Origin: Methylohalomonas sp964522485
GTDB taxonomy: Bacteria > Pseudomonadota > Gammaproteobacteria > Methylohalomonadales > Methylohalomonadaceae
Reading direction: 5' to 3'
Length of the DNA: 55,253 nt
Assembly: GCA_964522485.1 (NCBI GenBank)
Contig: CAZFUS010000007.1
Span: 1-55,253, forward strand
Shown: positions 1-9,037 of the stretch, piece by piece
How positions within the stretch are numbered: the stretch's first letter is position 1
Layout of the letters: every line of letters starts with the position of its first letter
Made by a program: the position numbers and the translations under genes
Notes under the pieces: model-generated
Databases searched by the model: none
Seen by the model: the letters and a program-made list of their open reading frames with translations, nothing else
What the model was told of the DNA's origin: nothing

Positions 1-1126
1 CATGCTGTTCCTCGGCGTGGAATCGCCGGAGGGCGAGAAGACCTACGTGTCGGCGGCCTTCCCCAGCGCCTGCGGCAAGACCAATTTCGCCATGCTGATC
101 CCGCCGGAAGGCTTCAAGGGCTGGAAGGTGACCACCATCGGCGACGACATCGCCTGGATCAAGCCCGGCCCGGACGGCCGGTTCCATGCCATCAATCCGG
201 AGTCCGGCTACTTCGGCGTCGCGCCGGGCACCAACATGGAATCGAACCCGAACGCCATGCTGACGCTGAAGGAGAACTGCCTGTTTGCCAACTGCGCGCT
301 CACCGACGACGGCGACGTCTGGTGGGAAGGCATGACCAAGGAGAAGCCTGACCACCTTATCGACTGGAAGGGCAACGACTGGACGCCCGACTCCGACACC
401 CCGGCGGCGCATCCCAACGCCCGTTTCACGGCGCCGGCGAGCCAGTGCCCCTCCATTGACCCGGACTGGGAGGATCCGGAAGGCGTGCCGATCAGCGCGT
501 TCATCTTCGGCGGCCGTATCAGCAAGAACTTTCCGCTGGTTTACCAGGGTTTCAACTGGGAGCACGGTGTGTACATGGCTGCGACCATGGGCTCGGAGGC
601 CACCGCCGCCGCCATCGGTCAGGCCGCCATGCGGCGCGACCCCATGGCCATGCTGCCGTTCTGCGGCTACAACATGTCCAACTACTGGAAGCACTGGCTC
701 AAGATCGGGCGTGAAGGCGTCGCCAGCCCGCCGTCAATCTTCCGCGTCAACTGGTTCCGCAAGGACGAGAATGGCAAGTTCATCTGGCCGGGCTTCGGCG
801 AGAACATGCGCGCCCTGAAGTGGATCGTCGAGCGCTGTCGGGGTTGCACACCCGCCATCGAGAGTCCGATCGGTTGGGTGCCGCCGTACGAGGTGCTGAA
901 CTGGGACGGCCTCAACTTCCCGCGCGAACGCTACGCCGCCATCATGAACATCGATCGCGAGCGCCTGCGCCAGGAGGTCGAGGAACAGAAGGCGTTCTTC
1001 GAGAAATTCGGCGATAAGCTCCCGCGCGAGCTAGCGTTACAGCGCGAGTCGATGCAGTTGCGGCTGGACCACCTGCCGCAGACATGGGATCTTGATGCTG
1101 CCAGCAACAATGCCAAGGCAGCATGA
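1..1126 (+). CDS. pckG: Phosphoenolpyruvate carboxykinase (GTP), 3' part
   Basis: The gene enters from outside the window, and 374 codons remain of a family that usually has about 600. It converts oxaloacetate and GTP to phosphoenolpyruvate in the cytoplasm (gluconeogenesis). Near the visible N-terminus is the PEPCK P-loop ACGKTN (residues 23-28 of the visible part), with the reactive Cys typical of the GTP-dependent family, followed by the metal-binding stretch IGDDIAW. The next blocks (GYFGVAPGT, SEATAAA, PFCGYNMSNYW) are also typical of this family and not of the ATP-type enzyme. The Met at base 2 is an internal residue, because homologues read straight through it. A strong hairpin terminator follows the stop codon. 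Confidence 0.96.
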   Translation, partial: MLFLGVESPEGEKTYVSAAFPSACGKTNFAMLIPPEGFKGWKVTTIGDDIAWIKPGPDGRFHAINPESGYFGVAPGTNMESNPNAMLTLKENCLFANCALTDDGDVWWEGMTKEKPDHLIDWKGNDWTPDSDTPAAHPNARFTAPASQCPSIDPDWEDPEGVPISAFIFGGRISKNFPLVYQGFNWEHGVYMAATMGSEATAAAIGQAAMRRDPMAMLPFCGYNMSNYWKHWLKIGREGVASPPSIFRVNWFRKDENGKFIWPGFGENMRALKWIVERCRGCTPAIESPIGWVPPYEVLNWDGLNFPRERYAAIMNIDRERLRQEVEEQKAFFEKFGDKLPRELALQRESMQLRLDHLPQTWDLDAASNNAKAA

Positions 1127-1161
1127 CGTTACGCTGAATCGGCAAGCCTCGTTGAAACAAG

Positions 1162-1193
1162 GCCCGCTGTCGGTGACAGCGGGCTTTATTTTT
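1162..1193 (+). terminator. Rho-independent terminator of pckG
   Basis: A 10-bp perfect stem (GCCCGCTGTC / GACAGCGGGC) with a GGT loop is followed by a T-rich tract, 36 bases after the pckG stop codon. Confidence 0.9.
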
Positions 1194-1208
1194 AAAGCAA
1201 TAAAATAA

Positions 1209-1333
1209 TCCGCGAATGCACGCCAATAAATGCGAATTAAAAAAGAAAGATAGTTGATAGATAATAGAAGTATAGAGAACCGGGCTTTCTATCATCTATC
1301 AACTTATTTGCGTGTATTCGCGTTCATTCGCGG
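1209..1333. repeat. Long imperfect palindrome, copy A
   Basis: The left arm begins TCCGCGAATGCACGC and the right arm ends GCGTTCATTCGCGG, which are near inverse complements. Inside them a second inverted pair (AGTTGATAGAT / ATCTATCAACT) flanks an AT-rich centre. A diverged relative of the whole element lies at 1796-1924, so the pair brackets the DUF336 gene. I recognise the GCGTTCATTCGCGG arm as a type of dispersed repeat seen in many proteobacterial genomes; what it does is unknown to me. Confidence 0.75.
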
Positions 1334-1365
1334 CCTTAATCATTACTATTAAAGAGTATATCGTC

Positions 1366-1788
1366 ATGATCGAGATGACACTGGAGCTGGCACGCAAGGC
1401 CGCCGATGCCGCGCATAAAACCAGTAAACAGTTTGAAAAACCGATGAGCGTGGCAGTGGTCGACGAGGCCGGCCGGCTGGTGTTCTATTCGCGTGCCGAT
1501 GGTGCCGGTTTCTTTACCTTCGATACATCGCGTGCCAAAGCCATGGCCGCGGCGTCGTTCCGCCGCTCGACCATGGATATCACCGCGAACAAGGATCAGA
1601 ATCCGCTGCTGTGGTATTCGCTGCCCAGCGTCATGCCGGCACAGGCTCTGCCAAGCCCGGGCGGCGTGCCGATCTGGAAGGATGATCGTGTGATCGGTGC
1701 CATCGGTATCGGCGGCGGTCAGCCGGACGAGGATGATGTCTGTGCCATTGCCGGTGCTAACGCAATTGGTTCGGCAACCAAGAACTAA
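1366..1788 (+). CDS. GlcG/HbpS-type DUF336 protein (heme-binding-like)
   Basis: This 140-residue protein belongs to the DUF336 family, whose members include GlcG, HbpS and PduO C-terminal domains and often bind heme or corrinoids. The stretches SVAVVDEAGRLVFYSRADGA and GGVPIWKDDRVIGAIGIGGG are the family core. I place the start at the ATG at 1366, preceded by AAAGAG at about 10 bases. An upstream in-frame Met at 1312 would encode residues lying inside the flanking palindrome and unlike the family. No operon partner is present: pckG ends in a terminator and the next gene is on the other strand. The ligand cannot be told from sequence. Confidence 0.85.
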   Translation: MIEMTLELARKAADAAHKTSKQFEKPMSVAVVDEAGRLVFYSRADGAGFFTFDTSRAKAMAAASFRRSTMDITANKDQNPLLWYSLPSVMPAQALPSPGGVPIWKDDRVIGAIGIGGGQPDEDDVCAIAGANAIGSATKN

Positions 1789-1795
1789 AAAGCAA

Positions 1796-1924
1796 TCCAC
1801 TAATGCACGCGAATTAACGCAAATAAAAAGATAATAGTTTATAGAAGATAGATAGTAGACAAGGTCGCTTTTCCGTCCGACATTCATTATCCATCCATTC
1901 GCGTTATTGGCGTTCATTTGCGGA
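1796..1924. repeat. Long imperfect palindrome, copy B
   Basis: This element has the same architecture as the copy at 1209-1333: a left arm with AATGCACGCGAATTAACGC, an AT-rich centre with GATAATAGTTTATAG, and a right arm ending GCGTTCATTTGCGG. It begins just after the DUF336 stop codon, so that gene is framed by both copies. Confidence 0.7.
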
Positions 1925-1930
1925 CTCAAT

Positions 1931-1957
1931 AAAAAAGCGGGGCCCTGCCCCGCTTTT
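1931..1957 (-). terminator. Terminator of the PfkB kinase gene
   Basis: The stem GCGGGGC / GCCCCGC with loop CCT is flanked by A6 on one side and T4 on the other. On the minus strand it lies 23 bases past the kinase stop codon and is followed by six T. It could also act weakly on plus-strand transcription. Confidence 0.85.
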
Positions 1958-1979
1958 CAGCATCCTCATTGCAACAGCG

Positions 1980-2912
1980 TCAGAACTTATAGCCAAAAGC
2001 CCTGTTGAACTGCTCCTTGAATACGTCCGGCGTAAACGAGTGGTTCTGCGTGCCGTGTTGCGCGATCTTGATCGCCCCCATCAGTGAAGCGATTCGGCCG
2101 GTGGTAGGCCAGTCCATCTCCTGTTCAAAACCGAACAGCAGACCGGCGCGATAGGCGTCGCCGCAACCGGTCGGATCATTGACTGCTGCGGGCTTGGCCA
2201 CCGGTATCTGGTGATGCTCACCGTTGGCGTAGATGTCAGAGCCGTCACCACCGCGGGTAATAATCAAGGCCTCGACCCGCTCGGCGACCTGTTTTTCCGT
2301 CAGCCCCGTGCGTTCGCGCAGTAACTGCCATTCATAGTCATTCAGCGTGACATACGTCGCCTGTTCGACAAACTTGGTCAGTTCGTCACCGTCGAACATC
2401 GGCATGCCCTGTCCCGGATCGAAAATAAACGGAATATTGGCTTGAGCGAACTGCTCGGCATGCTGCAGCATACCGTCACGGCCATCGGGTGAAACAATAC
2501 CAATCTTGACGCCGTTGGCGTCTGAAACCTTGTTCAGATGCGCGTGCTGCATGGCGCCGGGATGGAACGCCGTGATCTGATTATCGTCCAGATCAGTGGT
2601 AATAAACGCCTGACCGGTGAATTCTGAATCCACCACACGGATGTGATCGCGTGATATCTGGTGCTGGTCCAGCCATTTCGAATAATCCTCGAAATCCGAT
2701 CCCACCGTGGCCATCGGCAGGGGCGATCCGCCCAGAAGCTTGAGATTGTAGGCGATATTGCCGGCGCAGCCGCCGAACTGGCGACGCATCTCGGGCACCA
2801 GAAACGACACGTTCAGAATATGCACCTTCTCGGGCAGAATGTGATTTTTGAAGCGGTCAGGAAAGACCATGATGTTATCGAATGCGAACGATCCGCAGAT
2901 AAGTGCTGACAT
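1980..2912 (-). CDS. PfkB-family carbohydrate/adenosine kinase
   Basis: This is a 310-residue ribokinase-fold kinase. The N-terminal FGGCAGNIAYNLKLLGG is PfkB signature 1 and the C-terminal DPTGCGDAYRAGLLFG is signature 2, with the catalytic base Asp and the anion hole GCGD. Proteins of this type are often annotated as adenosine kinase, but the substrate cannot be fixed here; fructose 6-phosphate, ribose or nucleosides are possible. The gene stands alone, ends in its own terminator and is preceded by a 291-base gap without a convincing gene. The start ATG at 2912 has GGAGGT just upstream on the coding strand. Confidence 0.9.
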   Translation of the reverse strand: MSALICGSFAFDNIMVFPDRFKNHILPEKVHILNVSFLVPEMRRQFGGCAGNIAYNLKLLGGSPLPMATVGSDFEDYSKWLDQHQISRDHIRVVDSEFTGQAFITTDLDDNQITAFHPGAMQHAHLNKVSDANGVKIGIVSPDGRDGMLQHAEQFAQANIPFIFDPGQGMPMFDGDELTKFVEQATYVTLNDYEWQLLRERTGLTEKQVAERVEALIITRGGDGSDIYANGEHHQIPVAKPAAVNDPTGCGDAYRAGLLFGFEQEMDWPTTGRIASLMGAIKIAQHGTQNHSFTPDVFKEQFNRAFGYKF

Positions 2913-3203
2913 AACCTCCGTTCCTTAATTTTCGGGCTAAGTAAGCCATTATACGCGATCCGGTTGTCGCCCGCAGGATGCAAGCCATTGATATCTGCGG
3001 CTACTCTTGTGATCTGTTGTGAAGATAATCCGGCATTTCCTCTACATAATCATTGCGGTAGCGAAGCGAAAAGCTAAAAAAAGCAAACCGGAAGCGTCGT
3101 GCGTGCGAGTGTTCCGCCCCTGGTACATATTGCACTGATCCTGGAAACCAGCAGCCCTGGTGACGCTGAGCGTATCGCTGGAACCGTTCAGGCTCACTGA
3201 GTT

Positions 3204-5126
3204 TCAACCAACCGCGCCGCCGGACTCGCGTTCGATCACGACCACGGCGGGACGCGGCGGCCAGCCCTCGCGGAAATCCGGCCAACGCGTCGAGGGTTCA
3301 TCAAAGCGACTGTGTTCACCCGGGTGCTGAACAGCGACGAACAGACTGCGATTGTCGGGCGTAAAACACGGCCCGCACAGCTCCGAACCGACAGGCGTGC
3401 GCAGAAAGTGCCGAGGCAGGGCTCGCTCCGGTCCCGTCACTTCACACACCCACAGGCCGTCGGCGATGCCGAGTTGATTGGCACCATCGGTCGCTATCCA
3501 GAGCCGGCCGCGACGATCGAAGGCACAATTATCCGGCGCCGCAAACCAGCCATGCTCGCTGACGGCCGGATGATACTCGCTGTTGTGCGCAGGTTCAGCC
3601 GGATTGCCGGCCTGAATGAACAGCTCCCAGCGGAATTCGGGTGCAGCATGATTGCCGTCGGGCGGCAACAGTTCGAGGATATGGCCGTACGGGTTGGCAG
3701 CGCGCGGATTGGCCGCCGACGCGGTCTCGCGTTGCGGGTTGCGGGTTAGCATGGCAAATACCGTACATGTGACAGGATTAACCTCGATATCCTCGGGCCG
3801 ATCCATTGGCGTCGCGCCGACGAGATCTGCCGCCCGGCGCATGTCGATCACGACATCGGCCTGGCTGTGAAACCCGTTAGCCGCTGTCAGCGGCCCCTGA
3901 CCGTATACCAGCGGATGCCAGACCAGGCGGCCGTCGTCACGAAACTCGGCGGCTGACAGTTCGCCGTCATCAAGAAGACGCCGGTTGGCAGTGCGATGGC
4001 CCGGTCGATAGCGATCGCGGCTGACGAAGCGATAAATGTATTCAAACACCTGGTCATCGCCGCTGTAAGCGATGACACGGCCGTCGCCGTTCAGCCAGGT
4101 TGTACAGGCCTCATGCCGGCAGCGTCCCAGCGCCGTACGTTTGACGGGCACGCTGTCCGGATCATAGGGATCGATCTCCACTATCCAGCCTGCCTGTAAC
4201 GGCTCGGCCGGGTTTTCGTCGAGGTGCCAGCGTGGATGGTGACGGCCCCACTCAAACCGTGCGATGGCATCACCGGCCACGCCGTAGCGCCGATGCGAGG
4301 CGGCTTCTGCAGAAGCTTCTGGATTGCCGACGAAATATTGCTGGACGTTTTCCTCGGCGCTCAGCACCGTGCCCCAGGGCGTGACACCACCGGCGCAGTT
4401 GCCGAATGTTCCCCGCGTATGGATGCCGTCCGGTGATGTTGCACAGCGCAGGCGTTCATTTCCGGCCGCCGGGCCGCTGAAACGCATGGATGTCAGCGGT
4501 GTAATACGGCGATTGCGATCACTGTCACGCCGCACCAGCCATTCTCCATAACGGCGTTCGACCTCCGTCACGCTCATTCCGTGCGCAGCGATTTCGACAT
4601 CGATCTGCGCACGAGTCAGTTGTGCGTCAGTCGGCGAACCGGGAAACATGAGTTCAGACAGTGTGAATTCGTGATTGACCACCAGCAGGCCGCGGTAGCT
4701 GTCGCGACCACCATGCGGTAGCGGCATGAAAGCGATAAAGTCGTTGTTGCAACCGAACTGGCGCGACTGGGCAGCGGCGCTTTGCCGATAGGGGTCAAAA
4801 CCCGGGGCTTCAGCGAAGAGCGGGTCGCCCCAGCGCAACAACACCTGATAGCGATGCGCGGGTGCAACATGGAAATCCGCATCGCGTCCCTGCGGTAGCT
4901 CCACCAGCGGCTGTCGGGATTCATCCAGTTCACAACCGGCTGGGATCAGAGGCAATAGCAGAGTGCCCGTCGAGGCAGAAAGAAACCGGCGTCGCGACAG
5001 GCGTCGTTCCAGCACCACAGCAAACGCCGTATTGCCTGAAACATTCGTTTCCGTATCGGGAGAAGGGGGAGAAGTGCGGGAATACTTTGCAGTCATACAT
5101 CGGGCCAGCTTGTGACCGGGCAGCAT
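3204..5126 (-). CDS. phoX: PhoX-family phosphatase (DUF839), Tat-exported
   Basis: This 640-residue protein belongs to the PhoX/DUF839 group of calcium- and iron-dependent alkaline phosphatases, which act outside the cytoplasmic membrane. Around residues 41-60 is a twin-arginine signal (LSRRRFLSAS followed by a hydrophobic stretch ending at AGC), so export in folded form is expected. Family blocks visible include NCAGGVTPWGTVLSAEEN, DRPEDIEVNP and PDNCAFDRRGRLWIATDGA. The Cys after the hydrophobic stretch could also allow lipid anchoring. A second in-frame Met lies 10 codons downstream (5096) and neither start has a strong ribosome site. I see no clear Pho box upstream. Confidence 0.88.
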   Translation of the reverse strand: MLPGHKLARCMTAKYSRTSPPSPDTETNVSGNTAFAVVLERRLSRRRFLSASTGTLLLPLIPAGCELDESRQPLVELPQGRDADFHVAPAHRYQVLLRWGDPLFAEAPGFDPYRQSAAAQSRQFGCNNDFIAFMPLPHGGRDSYRGLLVVNHEFTLSELMFPGSPTDAQLTRAQIDVEIAAHGMSVTEVERRYGEWLVRRDSDRNRRITPLTSMRFSGPAAGNERLRCATSPDGIHTRGTFGNCAGGVTPWGTVLSAEENVQQYFVGNPEASAEAASHRRYGVAGDAIARFEWGRHHPRWHLDENPAEPLQAGWIVEIDPYDPDSVPVKRTALGRCRHEACTTWLNGDGRVIAYSGDDQVFEYIYRFVSRDRYRPGHRTANRRLLDDGELSAAEFRDDGRLVWHPLVYGQGPLTAANGFHSQADVVIDMRRAADLVGATPMDRPEDIEVNPVTCTVFAMLTRNPQRETASAANPRAANPYGHILELLPPDGNHAAPEFRWELFIQAGNPAEPAHNSEYHPAVSEHGWFAAPDNCAFDRRGRLWIATDGANQLGIADGLWVCEVTGPERALPRHFLRTPVGSELCGPCFTPDNRSLFVAVQHPGEHSRFDEPSTRWPDFREGWPPRPAVVVIERESGGAVG

Positions 5127-5159
5127 AGCCCGACTCAGTGACGCCTGTGTGACAGACGT

Positions 5160-5387
5160 TCAGCGGGTATTCGGGAGTCCGTCCAGCTTCCGGTCGATGG
5201 TTTCGAGTTCCTCGTATGCCTGTTTCAGCAATGCCTCCAGAACTTCGGCGTTTTCCAGCTGCATGGCCTGATCCTCAAGATCCTGATCCAGCCCGCTGGC
5301 ATAATCACGCTTGATGGCGTCAATGCGCTGCATGATTTCTTCACGCTCACGCTGCAGGCTTTCGCGGTTCTCTTCAGGACTCATCAT
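5160..5387 (-). CDS. Small coiled-coil protein resembling DksA/TraR N-terminus
   Basis: This is a 75-residue, highly charged, fully helical protein. EDQAMQLENAEVLEAL resembles the conserved EEQATELENDEVL segment of TraR/DksA-type proteins, but the chain stops where their C4 zinc finger would begin, and no Cys is present. No zinc-finger coding sequence follows in any frame before phoX. GGAGGG precedes the first of two adjacent ATG codons. It lies between uvrA and phoX on the same strand, 45 bases from uvrA, and may be co-transcribed with it. A role at RNA polymerase is only a guess from the similarity. Confidence 0.75.
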   Translation of the reverse strand: MMSPEENRESLQREREEIMQRIDAIKRDYASGLDQDLEDQAMQLENAEVLEALLKQAYEELETIDRKLDGLPNTR

Positions 5388-5432
5388 AATAACCCTCCTG
5401 AGGGTCAGCCACTGTTACAAGATTAGCAAAGC

Positions 5433-8324
5433 CTAATCAGAGACTGCCACTGCCGCGCCTCTTTTGCGGCGCTGCTGCCGGGCGCCGACCAGCGGTTTGA
5501 GATAGCGGCCGGTATGCGACGCCTTGATACCGGCCACGGTTTCGGGGCTACCCGTGGCGATGATCTGACCGCCCTTGTCACCCCCTTCCGGTCCGAGGTC
5601 GATGATCCAGTCGGCGGTCTTGATAACATCCAGGTTATGCTCGATTACGACTACGGTATTACCGTGATTGCGCAGGCGATGCAGGACATTCAGCAGCTGC
5701 TGAATGTCCTGGAAATGCAGGCCGGTGGTCGGTTCGTCAAGAATATACAGCGTCCGGCCTGTATCCCGTTTAGACAATTCGCGTGACAGCTTGATGCGCT
5801 GGGCTTCGCCGCCTGACAGTGTCGTCGCATTCTGGCCCAGGCGGATGTACGACAGGCCGACATCCATCAGCGTCTGCAGCTTGCGCGCGACCATCGGCAC
5901 CGGATCAAAAAAGTTGCGTGCGTCCTCGACGGTCATCTCCAGCACTTCGTGGATATTCCGACCCTTGTAACGGATTTCCAGCGTTTCGCGATTATAACGC
6001 TGGCCCTTGCAGACATCGCAGGGGACAAAAATGTCAGGCAGAAAGTGCATTTCCACCTTGATCACGCCATCACCCTGGCAGGCCTCGCAGCGGCCGCCCT
6101 TAACGTTGAAACTGAAACGCCCGGGCTGATAACCGCGGGTCCGTGCCTCGGGTGTTGCCGCGAACAATTCCCGGATCGGTGTAAACAGACCGGTATAGGT
6201 CGCGGGGTTCGAGCGCGGCGTGCGGCCGATGGGACTTTGATCGATATCCACTACCTTGTCGATCAGATCCAGGCCACTGATGCTTTTGTAGGCAGCCGGT
6301 TGCAGAGCGGCACCGTTCAGTTCGCGTGCCACTATCCGGTAAAGCGTGTCATTCACTAGCGTGGACTTGCCGGACCCGGACACGCCAGTGACGCAGGTCA
6401 TCAACCCTACCGGCAGTTCCATGGTTACCGACTTGAGGTTATTGGCACTGGCACCCTTGAGAGTGATCATCTTTTTCTGATCTACCGGCGTGCGCTTTAT
6501 GGGTATCTCAATGACACGCCGGCGTGACAGATACTGACCGGTGAGCGATGCTTCATGAGCGGCGATGTCGTCCGGTTTGCCTTCGGCGACAACGCGACCG
6601 CCGTGCACGCCAGCACCGGGGCCCATATCGATGACATGATCGGCGGCGTAGATCGCCTCCTCATCATGTTCCACCACGATGACGGTATTGCCGAGATCGC
6701 GCAGACGTTTGAGCGTCGCCAGCAGCCGCGCGTTGTCACGCTGGTGCAAGCCAATCGAAGGTTCATCGAGAATATACATCACCCCGACAAGGCCGGCCCC
6801 TATCTGGCTGGCCAGACGGATACGCTGGGCTTCGCCGCCTGATAAAGACTCGGCGTTGCGGTCCAGCGTGAGATATTCGAGACCCACGTTCATGAGAAAC
6901 CGAAGCCGCTCGCCAACTTCCTTCAGCACCTTGGCGGCAATCTCGCGACGTCGGCCCTCGAGTTCGAGCTCGTTAAAAAACGTCTCGGCCCGCGCTACCG
7001 GCAGAGAAGTGATCTCCGGCAAAGTCGTGCCGCCGATATAGACATGGCGCGCAGCTTCATTCAGACGGCTGCCATTGCACTGCGGACAGGGCTGATGAGA
7101 TTGATAGCGCAGCAGATCTTCACGGATCATCTGGGAATCGGTCTCGCGGTAGCGCCGCTCCATATTCGGGATCACACCTTCGAAGGGGTGTTTGCGTTTG
7201 ATTTTGCCGCGGCGCTGATTGAGATATGTGAACTCGATCGTTTCATCACCGCTCCCGTGCAGTATGGCCTCACGCGTTTTCTTCGGCAGTTTGCCGAACG
7301 GTGTATCGATATCAAACTTGTAATGTTTCGCCAGTGACTGGATCAGATTGAAGTAATAGGCATTGCGCCGATCCCAGCCGCGGATTGCGCCACCCGGCAG
7401 GCTGAGTCGGTCATCCTGGACAATCAGAACCGGATCGAAGAACTGAATCACACCGAGGCCGTCGCAACCGGGGCAGGCACCGGCCGGATTGTTGAAAGAA
7501 AACAGCTTCGGTTCGAGCTCGTTGATGCTGTAGCCGCAGTGCGGACAGGCATGTCGCGCCGAGAACAACAGTTCCTCGTCCGATCCTTCCATGGGAGCAA
7601 TCCTGGCCAGACCATCGGATAACCGGATCGCGGTCTCGAACGATTCCGCCAGTCGCTGCTGTAACCCCTCTCCCGAGCCTGCCGTGGGGTCCCGGCGTAC
7701 CTTGAAGCGGTCGACGACGGCTTCGATATCGTGTTTCTTGTAGCGTGCCAGCGGCTGGATGTCGTCCAGTTCGATAACCTTGCCGTTTACGCGGGCACGC
7801 ACGAACCCCTCGGCGCGCAGACCTTCCAGCACCTGCAAGTGTTCGCCCTTACGACCCTGGATTACCGGCGCAAGCAGCATCAGTTTTTCGCCTTCCGGCC
7901 GCTCCAGCACAATATCAACCATCTGACTGATACTCTGTGCCGCCAGGGTTTCGCCGTGATGCGGACAGCGTGGTTCACCAACGCGGGCGAACAGCAGGCG
8001 CAGATAGTCGTAGATCTCGGTGATCGTCCCGACGGTGGAGCGGGGATTGTGCGAGGTCGACTTCTGGTCGATGGAGATCGCCGGTGACAGACCCTCGATA
8101 TGATCGACATCCGGCTTTTCCATCATCGACAGGAACTGGCGAGCATAGGCCGACAGCGATTCAACATAGCGCCGCTGACCGTCAGCGTAGATCGTATCGA
8201 AGGCAAGTGACGACTTGCCGGATCCGGACAGACCGGTAATCACAATCAGCCTGTCGCGTGGTAGGTCCACGTCGATGCTCTTGAGATTATGCGTGCGGGC
8301 ACCGCGGATGCGGATGGTATCCAT
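5433..8324 (-). CDS. uvrA: UvrABC excision nuclease subunit A
   Basis: This is the DNA damage recognition ATPase of nucleotide excision repair, 963 residues (the usual length is about 940). It has two ABC modules. The first has Walker A GLSGSGKSS near residue 33, a zinc-finger insertion beginning CPHCGYSINELEPKLF, and signature LSGGEAQRI. The second has Walker A GVSGSGKST, a second zinc module (CEACQGDG ... CDVC) and another LSGGEAQRI followed by YILDEPTTGLH. It is complete and divergent from ssb, the classic gammaproteobacterial arrangement. The 228-base intergenic region holds no full LexA box, only half-sites. Confidence 0.98.
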   Translation of the reverse strand: MDTIRIRGARTHNLKSIDVDLPRDRLIVITGLSGSGKSSLAFDTIYADGQRRYVESLSAYARQFLSMMEKPDVDHIEGLSPAISIDQKSTSHNPRSTVGTITEIYDYLRLLFARVGEPRCPHHGETLAAQSISQMVDIVLERPEGEKLMLLAPVIQGRKGEHLQVLEGLRAEGFVRARVNGKVIELDDIQPLARYKKHDIEAVVDRFKVRRDPTAGSGEGLQQRLAESFETAIRLSDGLARIAPMEGSDEELLFSARHACPHCGYSINELEPKLFSFNNPAGACPGCDGLGVIQFFDPVLIVQDDRLSLPGGAIRGWDRRNAYYFNLIQSLAKHYKFDIDTPFGKLPKKTREAILHGSGDETIEFTYLNQRRGKIKRKHPFEGVIPNMERRYRETDSQMIREDLLRYQSHQPCPQCNGSRLNEAARHVYIGGTTLPEITSLPVARAETFFNELELEGRRREIAAKVLKEVGERLRFLMNVGLEYLTLDRNAESLSGGEAQRIRLASQIGAGLVGVMYILDEPSIGLHQRDNARLLATLKRLRDLGNTVIVVEHDEEAIYAADHVIDMGPGAGVHGGRVVAEGKPDDIAAHEASLTGQYLSRRRVIEIPIKRTPVDQKKMITLKGASANNLKSVTMELPVGLMTCVTGVSGSGKSTLVNDTLYRIVARELNGAALQPAAYKSISGLDLIDKVVDIDQSPIGRTPRSNPATYTGLFTPIRELFAATPEARTRGYQPGRFSFNVKGGRCEACQGDGVIKVEMHFLPDIFVPCDVCKGQRYNRETLEIRYKGRNIHEVLEMTVEDARNFFDPVPMVARKLQTLMDVGLSYIRLGQNATTLSGGEAQRIKLSRELSKRDTGRTLYILDEPTTGLHFQDIQQLLNVLHRLRNHGNTVVVIEHNLDVIKTADWIIDLGPEGGDKGGQIIATGSPETVAGIKASHTGRYLKPLVGARQQRRKRGAAVAVSD

Positions 8325-8552
8325 AGACTCCTTTTACTTCGCAGGATAAAGACGAAACTGTTAATATACGGGTTTGTCGAGCCGTCAGGCAAAGCCGATT
8401 GCACCGGCCTTGCACTATTTGAGGTCAGGACCGCCCCGGGGGCTGTGCACCCCGGTTAGAGTCATATCATACTGCCGAATTCCGGGGCGATAGAAGACCA
8501 GTACAACAAGCCTGTATTCATCACATTAAATTCATTCAATGGAGATTCGACC

Positions 8553-9002
8553 ATGGCCAGCAGAGGCGTGAATAAAGTCATTCTGATCGGCAACCTGGGC
8601 AATGATCCTGAAGTGCGCTATACCGCCAGTGGCGCTGCAGTAGCTAATGTCAGTCTGGCCACCAGTGAACAGTGGAAGGATAGAGAGTCCGGCGAACAAC
8701 AGGAGCGTACCGAGTGGCACCGGGTGGTATTTTTCGGGCGCATCGCCGAGGTCGTGGGTGAATACTTGCGCAAGGGCTCGCAGATTTATGTCGAAGGGCG
8801 CCTACAGACCCGCAAATGGCAGGACAAAGACGGAAATGACAAGTATTCCACCGAGATTGTCGCCAACGACATGCAGATGCTGGGTGGCGGCCGTGGCGGC
8901 GGCGGTGGCAGTGCCGATGCCTCCTCCGGTGCCCGGAACAGCGCCGCCGCATCCAAGCAACCGGCTGGTGGCGACGATTTCGATGACGATATACCGTTTT
9001 AG
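8553..9002 (+). CDS. ssb: Single-stranded DNA-binding protein
   Basis: This 149-residue SSB has an N-terminal OB-fold (NKVILIGNLGNDPEVRYT to about residue 110), a glycine-rich linker (GGGRGGGGGS) and the acidic C-terminal tip DDDIPF, which recruits repair and replication partners. It coats single-stranded DNA during replication, recombination and repair. GGAG lies 9 bases upstream of the ATG. It is divergent from uvrA. Confidence 0.97.
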   Translation: MASRGVNKVILIGNLGNDPEVRYTASGAAVANVSLATSEQWKDRESGEQQERTEWHRVVFFGRIAEVVGEYLRKGSQIYVEGRLQTRKWQDKDGNDKYSTEIVANDMQMLGGGRGGGGGSADASSGARNSAAASKQPAGGDDFDDDIPF

Positions 9003-9037
9003 TACCACTGGTTACCTGGCTTAATCCCGTTTGGCAG

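Noticed and set aside
3001..3285. 94-codon minus-strand frame after the PfkB gene
   Set aside because: It overlaps the end of phoX, is rich in Arg and has no family resemblance; likely a chance frame.
8358..8373. Possible LexA box between uvrA and ssb (CTG at 8358 with AT-rich middle), and another CTGTATTC half-site at 8512
   Set aside because: Only one half matches in each case; the second CAG half is missing. Not enough to claim an SOS operator.
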